A stretch of 64,000 bases of DNA from Siphonodentalium dalli (Eukaryota > Mollusca > Scaphopoda > Gadilida > Siphonodentaliidae): contig CP136069.1 in assembly GCA_032622095.1 (NCBI GenBank), forward strand, positions 109,770,278-109,834,277, in the 5' to 3' direction. Position numbers and translations under genes: made by a program. The number at the start of each line of letters is the position of its first letter. The first letter of the stretch is position 1. The notes below the pieces were generated by a model, which saw only the letters and a program-made list of their open reading frames with translations, ran no database searches and was not told the DNA's origin. Below, one piece after another: positions 1 through 8,579 of the stretch.

Positions 1-450
1 CTTCAGTTATACAAGATGCATTAGCTAGTAAAATTGAAAAAAAAAGCTAATTTTTTTGGCTTTATTTTGAGGATTGACATTAATTTTCAGGATGCCTCAT
101 ATTGGAAAAATAAACCACTACTGCTCGATATAATCCATTTTTGATTTCAGTAAGGTCTATATTTTGATAAAATACTATAAGAAACGCTGTTATTCACACA
201 TATACATATATATAAGAAAAATTTGAATTTTACGAAATTTCACGTCTCGCCATGATAAGTTGTTATTTCCATATTTTCTTATTTTCAAATGATAATGACC
301 ACATTTTGGACAGATTTAAAGAAGAAACGCATGGATTCGCCTGTAGATAGTAAAGAAAGTGATAAATCTGGTAATTTTGCATGGATGTCAGGTACCATTA
401 GGGGGTCAGGGGGTCTAAAGCCCCCTCCCCACAATTTTGAGGAGTGTTAG

Positions 451-466
451 CCCCCCCCCCCCCCCC
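451..466 (+). repeat. Hypervariable poly-C run (U1 copy)
   Basis: The run has 16 C here and in U2, and about 8 in U38 and U40, so it varies roughly twofold between neighbours. In several units it is interrupted by T (U14, U20, U24, U26, U28, U30, U32, U35, U37, U41, U44) or A (U33). The complementary strand is a G-run, so it can fold or slip. It supplies much of the unit-length variation. Some of the variation could be sequencing error in homopolymers. Confidence 0.85.
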
Positions 467-541
467 ACCCATTGGGAAAATGTGTCGTTTGACCCAATTA
501 AGCTTTTCCGGCACCCAGTAGCCTTATCTTGGACCGTAGCT

Positions 542-568
542 CCCCCCCCCAAGTCGGGGGGGGGGGGG
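542..568 (+). repeat. Poly-C/poly-G hairpin and hypervariable poly-G run (U1 copy)
   Basis: Nine C at 542-550, loop AAGTC at 551-555, then 13 G from 556 form a nine-pair all-GC hairpin. U5 has the same arrangement with eight C from 5508. All long units instead read CCACCCC before the loop, leaving a four-pair core. The G-run is about 10-14 long when uninterrupted, and is broken by A in the N-type and T-interrupted haplotypes (for example U14, U24, U28, U32, U35). Confidence 0.75.
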
Positions 569-878
569 TGATGGCGTCACCACTAGAGTTACTGTCGTGC
601 AAAACTGTCATGGCAGCTTTGTTAAACAGACAGTATGCCCTGCCATCTGGTAAAATTTCATTCCTGAGGCTTTGTCTGATGTTGTATCATAATGTTTCGA
701 TATTTAAATTGACTTATGGTTGCTTTACATTGCTATTAAAATATTATTATTTTTTATTTTCTGTTAATTTTGGTAAATATTTATTATAAATTGCCAAATT
801 CTGCATGAAAAGGGTTTAAAATTGGACAATATATCCCTCTCAAAATGTATATTAACATTTCCTCTTCAATTTAGTAAT

Positions 879-909
879 ATTATGGTATATAAGGACATAC
901 TTCAGTTAT
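879..909 (+). promoter_or_regulatory. TATA-box-like motif at the unit junction (speculative)
   Basis: GGTATATAAGGACATAC followed by TTCAGTT occurs at every unit junction, resembling a TATA box followed by an initiator. The spacing to TCAGTT is about 18 bases, shorter than the usual 25-30, and the region is AT-rich so chance is likely. U34 has a TATACAAG change at about 45174, and U38 an ATTATAGTAT change just upstream. Confidence 0.15.
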
Positions 910-2259
910 ACAAGATGCATTAGCTAGTAAAATTGAAAAAAAAAGCTAAATTTTTTGGCTTTATTTTGAGGATGGACACTAATTTTCAGGATGCCTCATA
1001 TTGGAAAAATAAACCACTACTGCTCGATATAATCCATTTTTGATTTCAGTAAGGTCTATATTTTGATAAAATACTATAAGAAACGCTGTTATTCACACAT
1101 ATACATATATATAGGAATCAGAGAGCTAAATGTGTTCTGGAGTCGGGGAGCGAGTACACCGTGGAATGCTAAAGGTGAAGGTAACCGAAGAATGACCTTC
1201 ACCTGATACATGCGACACGTTATTAAATGATGACATCGCGTTTATTTGATTTGTACATAATATCTAAATAATTTAAACTGGTGAATCAATGGGGGAACGG
1301 ATTTTTGTGAGCGGGAAATGTATTTAACTAGCTGTTGTAGATCTGGGTTTTTCCAGATCAAATTTGGCTGTGAGATAGCCCTGTCGTACACTTGGGGATT
1401 TATTTAAAAAAGTAAACACATGACCTATGATTTTTCTTGCATTTTCGTGATCAACTGGTGTCAATCTAGTTGGGTAAACATCACTGGTATGGCCTGCAGG
1501 CTTCAATTCAGCGAATTTGGCCGAAACGTTAACACTGTCGCCTATGGGAAACCATTTAGTTCCGTGATTCCTATAAGAAAAATTTGAATTTTACGAAATT
1601 TCACGTCTCGCCATGATAAGTTGTTATTTCCATATTTTCTTATTTTCAAATGATAATGACCACATTTTGGACAGATTTAAAGAAGAAACGCATGGATTCG
1701 CCTGTAGATAGTAAAGAAAGTGATAAATCTGGTAATTTTGCATGGATGTCAGGTACCATTATGGGGTCAGGGGGTCTACAGCCCCCCTCCCCACAATTTT
1801 GAGGAGTGTTAGCCCCCCCCCCCCCCCCACCCATTGGGAAAATGTGTCATTTGACCCAATTATGCTTTTCCGGCACCCAGTAGCCTTATCTTGGACCGTA
1901 GCTCCACCCCAAGTCGGGGGGGGGGGGGTGATGGCGTCACCACTAGAGTTACTGTCGTGCAAAACTGTCATGGCAGCTTTGTTAAACAGACAGTATGCCC
2001 TGCCATCTTGTAAAATTTCATTCCTGAGGCTTTGTCTGATGTTGTATCATAATGTTTCGATATTTAAATTGACTTATGGTTGCTTTAAATTGCTATTAAA
2101 ATATTTTTTATTTTTATTTTCTGTTAATTTTGGTAAATATTTATTATAAATTGCCAAATTCTGCATGAAAAGGGTTTAAAATTGGACAATATATCCCTCT
2201 CAAAATGTATATTAACATTTCCTCTTCAATTTAGTAATATTATGGTATATAAGGACATA
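900..2259 (+). repeat. Satellite unit U2
   Basis: Element at 1114-1571. Variants: GATGGACACT, GAGAGC inside the left end, TTAAATGATG, GAATCAATGG (loses the ATG of the recurrent frame), TTTATTTAAA internal stop. Tail haplotype: TTATGGGGTC, CTACAG, AATTATGC, CATCTTGT, TTTAAATTGC. Matches U6, and the tail matches U22. Confidence 0.95.
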
Positions 2260-2473
2260 CTTCAGTTATACAAGATGCATTAGCTAGTAAAATTGAAAAA
2301 AAAAGCTAATTTTTTTGGCTTTATTTTGAGGATTGACACTAATTTTCAGGATGCCTTATATTGGAAAAATAAACCACTATTGCTCGATATAATCCATTTT
2401 TGATTTCAGTAAGGTCTATATTTTGATAAAATACTATAAGAAACGCTGTTATTCACACATATACATATATATA

Positions 2474-2497
2474 GGAATCAGGGAGCTAAATGTGTTC
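2474..2497 (+). repeat. Left terminal inverted repeat of the 458-bp element
   Basis: First 24 bases of the representative copy, pairing with 2908-2931 at 20 of 24 positions; mismatches are at positions 8, 12, 20 and 21. The outer seven bases GGAATCA/TGATTCC are perfect, and with the flanking palindromic TATA the perfect inverted repeat is 11 bp. U2 and U6 carry a variant reading GAGAGC in place of GGGAGC just inside the end. Confidence 0.8.
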
Positions 2498-2532
2498 TGG
2501 AGTCGGGGAGCGAGTACACCGTGGAATGCTAA

Positions 2533-2564
2533 AGGTGAAGGTAACTGAAGAATGACCTTCACCT
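2533..2564 (+). repeat. Hairpin 1 in the element (10-bp stem, 12-nt loop)
   Basis: AGGTGAAGGT at 2533-2542 and ACCTTCACCT at 2555-2564 are perfect reverse complements around a 12-base loop. The stem recurs in every element copy. The right arm ends CCG instead of CCT in U21, U25, U27, U29, U31 and U34, losing the outer pair. U25 and U29 also carry a T-to-G change in the left arm that creates a mismatch, and U42 has an A-to-T change there. Confidence 0.75.
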
Positions 2565-2699
2565 GATACATGCGACACGTTATTAAAGGATGACATCGCG
2601 TTTATTTGATTTGTACATAATATCTAAATAATTTAAACTGGTGAATGAATGGGGGAACGGATTTTTGTGAGCGGGAAATGTATTTAACTAGCTGCTGTA

Positions 2700-2719
2700 G
2701 ATCTGGGTTTTTCCAGATC
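2700..2719 (+). repeat. Hairpin 2 in the element (7-bp stem, 6-nt loop)
   Basis: GATCTGG at 2700-2706 and CCAGATC at 2713-2719 pair perfectly around loop GTTTTT. The two substitutions I saw here (U15, loop ATTTTT; U46, loop GTTTAT) both fall in the loop. Confidence 0.7.
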
Positions 2720-2907
2720 AAATTTGGCTGTGAGATAGCCCTGTCGTACACTTGGGGATTTATTTTAAAAAGTAAACACATGACCTATGATTTTTCTTGC
2801 ATTTTCGTGATCAACTGGTGTCAATCTAGTTGGGTAAACATCACTGGTATGGCCTGCAGGCTTCAATTCAGCGAATTTGGCCGAAACGTTAACACTGTCG
2901 CCTATGG

Positions 2908-2931
2908 GAAACCATTTAGTTCCGTGATTCC
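2908..2931 (+). repeat. Right terminal inverted repeat of the 458-bp element
   Basis: Last 24 bases of the representative copy, inverted relative to 2474-2497, ending in TTCCGTGATTCC. It is followed by TATAAGAAA, the sequence that directly follows the single TATA in the empty-site units. Confidence 0.8.
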
Positions 2932-3121
2932 TATAAGAAAAATTTGAATTTTACGAAATTTCACGTCTCGCCATGATAAGTTGTTATTTCCATATTTTCT
3001 TATTTTCAAATGATAATGACCACATTTTGGACAGATTTAAAGAAGAAACGCATGGATTCGCCTGTAGATAGTAAAGAAAGTGATAAATCTGGTAATTTTG
3101 CATGGATGTCAGGTACCATTA

Positions 3122-3152
3122 GGGGGTCAGGGGGTCTAAAGCCCCCCTCCCC
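3122..3152 (+). repeat. GC-rich foldback in the satellite unit (representative, U3)
   Basis: GGGGG at 3122-3126 and again at 3130-3134 can pair with CCCCCC at 3142-3147 and CCCC at 3149-3152 around loop TCTAAAG, giving two stacked GC stems with a small internal loop. It recurs in every unit just after the GGTACC site. U1 and the N-type units have five instead of six C in the inner arm. U45, U46 and U48 change the second G-run to GGGGA, weakening the inner stem. Confidence 0.7.
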
Positions 3153-3613
3153 ACAATTTTGAGGAGTGTTAGCCCCCCCCCCCACCCATTGGGAAAATGT
3201 GTCATTTGACCCAATTAAGCTTTTCCGGCAACCAGTAGCCTTATCTTGGACCGTAGCTCCACCCCAAGTCGGGGGGGGGGGGTGATGGCGTCACCACTAG
3301 AGTTACTGTCGTGCAAAACTGTCATGGCAGCTTTGTTAAACAGACAGTATGCCCTGCCATCTGGTAAAATTTCATTCCTGAGGCTTTGTCTGATGTTGTA
3401 TCATAATGTTTCGATATTTAAATTGACTTATGGTTGCTTTACATTGCTATTAAAATATTTTTAATTTTTATTTTCTGTTAATTTTGGTAAATATTTATTA
3501 TAAATTGCCAAATTCTGCATGAAAAGGGTTTAAAATTGGACAATATATCCCTCTCAAAATGTATATTAACATTTCCTCTTCAATTTAGTAATATTATGGT
3601 ATATAAGGACATA

Positions 3614-4968
3614 CTTCAGTTATACAAGATGCATTAGCTAGTAAAATTGAAAAAAAAAGCTAAATTTTTTGGCTTTATTTTGAGGATTGACACTAATTTT
3701 CAGGATGCCTCATATTGGAAAAATAAACCACTACTGCTCGATATAATCCATTTTTGATTTCAGTAAGGTCTATATTTTGATAAAATACTATAAGAAACGC
3801 TGTTATTCACACATATACATATATATAGGAATCAGGGAGCTAAATGTGTTCTGGAGTCGGGGAGCGAGTACACCGTGGAATGCTAAAGGTGAAGGTAACC
3901 GAAGAATGACCTTCACCTGATACATGCGACACGTTATTAAAGGATGACATCGCGTTTATTTGATTTGTACATAATATCTAAATAATTTAAACTGGTGAAT
4001 GAATGGGGGAACGGATTTTTGTGAGCGGGAAATGTATTTAACTAGCTGCTGTAGATCTGGGTTTTTCCAGATCAAATTTGGCTGTGAGATAGCCCTGTCG
4101 TACACTTGGGGATTTATTTTAAAAAGTAAACACATGACCTATGATTTTTCTTGCATTTTCGTGATCAACTGGTGTCAATCTAGTTGGGTAAACATCACTG
4201 GTATGGCCTGCAGGCTTCAATTCAGCGAATTTGGCCGAAACGTTAACACTGTCGCCTATGGGAAACCATTTAGTTCCGTGATTCCTATAAGAAAAATTTG
4301 AATTTTACGAAATTTCACGTCTCGCCATGATAAGTTGTTATTTCCATATTTTCTTATTTTCAAATGATAATGACCACATTTTGGACAGATTTAAAGAAGA
4401 AACGCATGGATTCGCCTGTAGATAGTAAAGAAAGTGATAAATCTGGTAATTTTGCATGGATGTCAGGTACCATTAGGGGGTCAGGGGGTCTAAAGCCCCC
4501 CTCCCCACAATTTTGAGGAGTGTTAGCCCCCCCCCCCCCACCCATTGGGAAAATGTGTCATTTGACCCAATTAAGCTTTTCCGGCACCCAGTAGCCTTAT
4601 CTTGGACCGTAGCTCCACCCCAAGTCGGGGGGGGGGGTGATGGCGTCACCACTAGAGTTACTGTCGTGCAAAACTGTCATGGCAGCTTTGTTAAACAGAC
4701 AGTATGCCCTGCCATCTGGTAAAATTTCATTCCTGAGGCTTTGTCTGATGTTGTATCATAATGTTTCGATATTTAAATTGACTTATGGTTGCTTTACATT
4801 GCTATTAAAATATTTTTTATTTTTATTTTCTGTTAATTTTGGTAAATATTTATTATAAATTGCCAAATTCTGCATGAAAAGGGTTTAAAATTGGACAATA
4901 TATCCCTCTCAAAATGTATATTAACATTTCCTCTTCAATTTAGTAATATTATGGTATATAAGGACATA
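3614..4968 (+). repeat. Satellite unit U4
   Basis: Element at 3828-4285. Common head (GCCTCATATTGG, GTAACCGAAG) with AGTAAACACATG; tail CGGCACCCAG. It holds the position before short unit U5 but does not match U8 well. Confidence 0.95.
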
Positions 4969-5864
4969 CTTCAGTTATACAAGATGCATTAGCTAGTAAA
5001 ATTGAAAAAAAAAGCTAATTTTTTTGGCTTTATTTTGAGGATTGACATTAATTTTCAGGATGCCTCATATTGGAAAAATAAACCACTACTGCTCGATATA
5101 ATCCATTTTTGATTTCAGTAAGGTCTATATTTTGATAAAATACTATAAGAAACGCTGTTATTCACACATATACATATATATAAGAAAAATTTGAATTTTA
5201 CGAAATTTCACGTCTCGCCATGATAAGTTGTTATTTCCATATTTTCTTATTTTCAAATGATAATGACCACATTTTGGACAGATTTAAAGAAGAAACGCAT
5301 GGATTCGCCTGTAGATAGTAAAGAAAGTGATAAATCTGGTAATTTTGCATGGATGTCAGGTACCATTAGGGGGTCAGGGGGTCTAAAGCCCCCCTCCCCA
5401 CAATTTTGAGGAGTGTTAGCCCCCCCCCCCCCACCCATTGGGAAAATGTGTCGTTTGACCCAATTAAGCTTTTCCGGCACCCAGTAGCCTTATCTTGGAC
5501 CGTAGCTCCCCCCCCAAGTCGGGGGGGGGGGGGTGATGGCGTCACCACTAGAGTTACTGTCGTGCAAAACTGTCATGGCAGCTTTGTTAAACAGACAGTA
5601 TGCCCTGCCATCTGGTAAAATTTCATTCCTGAGGCTTTGTCTGATGTTGTATCATAATGTTTCGATATTTAAATTGACTTATGGTTGCTTTACATTGCTA
5701 TTAAAATATTATTTTTTTTTATTTTCTGTTAATTTTGGTAAATATTTATTATAAATTGCCAAATTCTGCATGAAAAGGGTTTAAAATTGGACAATATATC
5801 CCTCTCAAAATGTATATTAACATTTCCTCTTCAATTTAGTAATATTATGGTATATAAGGACATA
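4969..5864 (+). repeat. Satellite unit U5 (short, empty-site form)
   Basis: Second unit lacking the element; the single TATA is at 5179-5182. It shares the U1-specific variants (GACATTAATTTT, GTGTCGTTTG, long C run before AAGTC) and differs from U1 mainly in homopolymer lengths. Confidence 0.95.
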
Positions 5865-7227
5865 CTTCAGTTATACAAGATGCATTAGCTAGTAAAATTG
5901 AAAAAAAAAGCTAAATTTTTTGGCTTTATTTTGAGGATGGACACTAATTTTCAGGATGCCTCATATTGGAAAAATAAACCACTACTGCTCGATATAATCC
6001 ATTTTTGATTTCAGTAAGGTCTATATTTTGATAAAATACTATAAGAAACGCTGTTATTCACACATATACATATATATAGGAATCAGAGAGCTAAATGTGT
6101 TCTGGAGTCGGGGAGCGAGTACACCGTGGAATGCTAAAGGTGAAGGTAACCGAAGAATGACCTTCACCTGATACATGCGACACGTTATTAAATGATGACA
6201 TCGCGTTTATTTGATTTGTACATAATATCTAAATAATTTAAACTGGTGAATCAATGGGGGAACGGATTTTTGTGAGCGGGAAATGTATTTAACTAGCTGT
6301 TGTAGATCTGGGTTTTTCCAGATCAAATTTGGCTGTGAGATAGCCCTGTCGTACACTTGGGGATTTATTTTAAAAAGTAAACACATGACCTATGATTTTT
6401 CTTGCATTTTCGTGATCAACTGGTGTCAATCTAGTTGGGTAAACATCACTGGTATGGCCTGCAGGCTTCAATTCAGCGAATTTGGCCGAAACGTTAACAC
6501 TGTCGCCTATGGGAAACCATTTAGTTCCGTGATTCCTATAAGAAAAATTTGAATTTTACGAAATTTCACGTCTCGCCATGATAAGTTGTTATTTCCATAT
6601 TTTCTTATTTTCAAATGATAATGACCACATTTTGGACAGATTTAAAGAAGAAACGCATGGATTCGCCTGTAGATAGTAAAGAAAGTGATAAATCTGGTAA
6701 TTTTGCATGGATGTCAGGTACCATTATGGGGTCAGGGGGTCTACAGCCCCCCTCCCCACAATTTTGAGGAGTGTTAGCCCCCCCCCACCCATTGGGAAAA
6801 TGTGTCATTTGACCCAATTATGCTTTTCCGGCACCCAGTAGCCTTATCTTGGACCGTAGCTCCACCCCAAGTCGGGGGGGGGGGGTGATGGCGTCACCAC
6901 TAGAGTTACTGTCGTGCAAAACTGTCATGGCAGCTTTGTTAAACAGACAGTATGCCCTGCCATCTTGTAAAATTTCATTCCTGAGGCTTTGTCTGATGTT
7001 GTATCATAATGTTTCGATATTTAAATTGACTTATGGTTGCTTTAAATTGCTATTAAAATATTATTAAAATATTTTTTATTTTTATTTTCTGTTAATTTTG
7101 GTAAATATTTATTATAAATTGCCAAATTCTGCATGAAAAGGGTTTAAAATTGGACAATATATCCCTCTCAAAATGTATATTAACATTTCCTCTTCAATTT
7201 AGTAATATTATGGTATATAAGGACATA
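5865..7227 (+). repeat. Satellite unit U6
   Basis: Element at 6079-6536. Same haplotype as U2 (GAGAGC, TTAAATGATG, GAATCAATGG, CTACAG tail). Private 11-bp tandem duplication of ATTAAAATATT at 7052-7062 and 7063-7073. Confidence 0.95.
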
Positions 7228-8579
7228 CTTCAGTTATACAAGATGCATTAGCTAGTAAAATTGAAAAAAAAAGCTAATTTTTTTGGCTTTATTTTGAGGA
7301 TTGACACTAATTTTCAGGATGCCTTATATTGGAAAAATAAACCACTATTGCTCGATATAATCCATTTTTGATTTCAGTAAGGTCTATATTTTGATAAAAT
7401 ACTATAAGAAACGCTGTTATTCACACATATACATATATATAGGAATCAGGGAGCTAAATGTGTTCTGGAGTCGGGGAGCGAGTACACCGTGGAATGCTAA
7501 AGGTGAAGGTAACTGAAGAATGACCTTCACCTGATACATGCGACACGTTATTAAAGGATGACATCGCGTTTATTTGATTTGTACATAATATCTAAATAAT
7601 TTAAACTGGTGAATGAATGGGGGAACGGATTTTTGTGAGCGGGAAATGTATTTAACTAGCTGCTGTAGATCTGGGTTTTTCCAGATCAAATTTGGCTGTG
7701 AGATAGCCCTGTCGTACACTTGGGGATTTATTTTAAAAAGTAAACACATGACCTATGATTTTTCTTGCATTTTCGTGATCAACTGGTGTCAATCTAGTTG
7801 GGTAAACATCACTGGTATGGCCTGCAGGCTTCAATTCAGCGAATTTGGCCGAAACGTTAACACTGTCGCCTATGGGAAACCATTTAGTTCCGTGATTCCT
7901 ATAAGAAAAATTTGAATTTTACGAAATTTCACGTCTCGCCATGATAAGTTGTTATTTCCATATTTTCTTATTTTCAAATGATAATGACCACATTTTGGAC
8001 AGATTTAAAGAAGAAACGCATGGATTCGCCTGTAGATAGTAAAGAAAGTGATAAATCTGGTAATTTTGCATGGATGTCAGGTACCATTAGGGGGTCAGGG
8101 GGTCTAAAGCCCCCCTCCCCACAATTTTGAGGAGTGTTAGCCCCCCCCCCCACCCATTGGGAAAATGTGTCATTTGACCCAATTAAGCTTTTCCGGCAAC
8201 CAGTAGCCTTATCTTGGACCGTAGCTCCACCCCAAGTCGGGGGGGGGGTGATGGCGTCACCACTAGAGTTACTGTCGTGCAAAACTGTCATGGCAGCTTT
8301 GTTAAACAGACAGTATGCCCTGCCATCTGGTAAAATTTCATTCCTGAGGCTTTGTCTGATGTTGTATCATAATGTTTCGATATTTAAATTGACTTATGGT
8401 TGCTTTACATTGCTATTAAAATATTTTTTATTTTTATTTTCTGTTAATTTTGGTAAATATTTATTATAAATTGCCAAATTCTGCATGAAAAGGGTTTAAA
8501 ATTGGACAATATATCCCTCTCAAAATGTATATTAACATTTCCTCTTCAATTTAGTAATATTATGGTATATAAGGACATA
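7228..8579 (+). repeat. Satellite unit U7
   Basis: Element at 7442-7899. Same head haplotype as U3 and U23 (CCTTATATTGG, TATTGCTCG, AACTGAAG); tail CGGCAACCAG as in U3. Confidence 0.95.

Larger units (their letters stand above)
1..899 (+). repeat. Satellite unit U1 (short, empty-site form)
   Basis: The unit lacks the 458-bp element. The junction reads CATATATATAAGAAAA with a single TATA at 211-214 before AAGAAAA. Diagnostic variants: GACATTAATTTT instead of GACACTAATTTT, GTGTCGTTTG instead of GTGTCATTTG, and nine C before AAGTC. All are shared with U5, so U1 and U5 are copies of one short form. Confidence 0.95.
2474..2931 (+). mobile_element. 458-bp MITE-like element inside the satellite unit (representative copy in U3)
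   Basis: Left end GGAATCAGGGAGCTAAATG and the reverse complement of the right end, GGAATCACGGAACTAAATG, match at 17 of 19 positions (20 of 24 when extended). The element is flanked by TATA at 2470-2473 and 2932-2935. Units U1 and U5 carry the same flanks with one TATA and no element. This is the pattern of a short non-autonomous cut-and-paste transposon. It holds two hairpins and no transposase. The duplication may be TA or TATA because the target is a TA-rich run, so the superfamily is not assigned. The other 45 copies start at 1114, 3828, 6079, 7442, 8794, 10149, 11499, 12851, 14206, 15561, 16918, 18272, 19630, 20988, 22339, 23695, 25050, 26404, 27766, 29119, 30469, 31822, 33176, 34532, 35895, 37248, 38606, 39963, 41322, 42687, 44042, 45401, 46768, 48133, 49497, 50847, 52204, 53555, 54914, 56269, 57623, 58980, 60333, 61693 and 63053, each 458 bp. 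They multiplied with the satellite, not by separate insertions. Confidence 0.8.
2645..2947 (+). other. Recurrent 100-codon open frame across the element; probably not a gene
   Basis: An ATG-initiated 100-codon frame starts 171 bases into the element and runs through the right inverted repeat into the flanking satellite (the last codons lie outside the element). It recurs in nearly all element copies; six copies extend to 110 codons because an extra A shifts the stop. It is broken in U2 (start lost, internal stop) and lacks its first codons in U6. Common differences include amino-acid changes (His to Pro near residue 45, Asp to Asn at residue 6). No domain is recognised; several cysteines are present. 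Because all copies are near-identical by homogenisation, conservation is not evidence of coding. I regard it as a chance frame. Confidence 0.15.
2260..3613 (+). repeat. Satellite unit U3
   Basis: Element at 2474-2931. Head haplotype: GCCTTATATTGG, CTATTGCTCG, GTAACTGAAG, shared with U7 and U23. The tail has CGGCAACCAG. Confidence 0.95.
1..8579 (+). repeat. Segmental duplication of U1-U3 as U5-U7
   Basis: The ordered series short unit, GAGAGC/CTACAG unit, CTTATATTGG/AACTGAAG unit occurs twice at an offset of 4965-4968 bp. U4 (and U8 after the second copy) does not share a common haplotype. Confidence 0.85.

Noticed and set aside
569-589. Helitron-type 3' end (GGTGA/TCACC hairpin followed by ACTAG)
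   Set aside because: The hairpin is only five pairs and sits one base from CTAG instead of about ten, and no matching 5' end or junction was found.
879-909. Functional polymerase II promoter at each unit junction
   Set aside because: The TATA-like motif to initiator spacing is too short and the region is AT-rich; kept only as a low-confidence site.
1742-2149. Longer frames crossing the poly-C and poly-G runs (up to about 135 codons)
   Set aside because: Their lengths change from unit to unit with homopolymer length, and the translated runs give proline and glycine stretches typical of read-through of C and G tracts.
2474-2600. tRNA-derived SINE promoter in the first part of the element
   Set aside because: No convincing A box or B box is present, there is no A-rich tail, and the inverted termini point to a DNA transposon.
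2434-2940. Element loss by recombination between the CTATAAGAAA direct repeats at 2434-2443 and 2931-2940
   Set aside because: Such a deletion would remove the intervening CA/TA-rich flank and leave one CTATAAGAAA. U1 and U5 keep the upstream copy and all the flank, so this did not make the short units.
2645-2947. Family of 100-110 residue proteins encoded over 40 times
   Set aside because: The frame depends on a homogenised repeat, is broken in U2 and lacks its start in U6, reads through the element end into satellite, and shows replacement differences; no domain or codon signal supports a gene.
5253-5480. Minus-strand frames of 60-107 codons recurring in each unit
   Set aside because: They overlap the C/G runs and recurring plus-strand frames, with starts and ends that shift by homopolymer slippage. 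They are shadows of the repeat.
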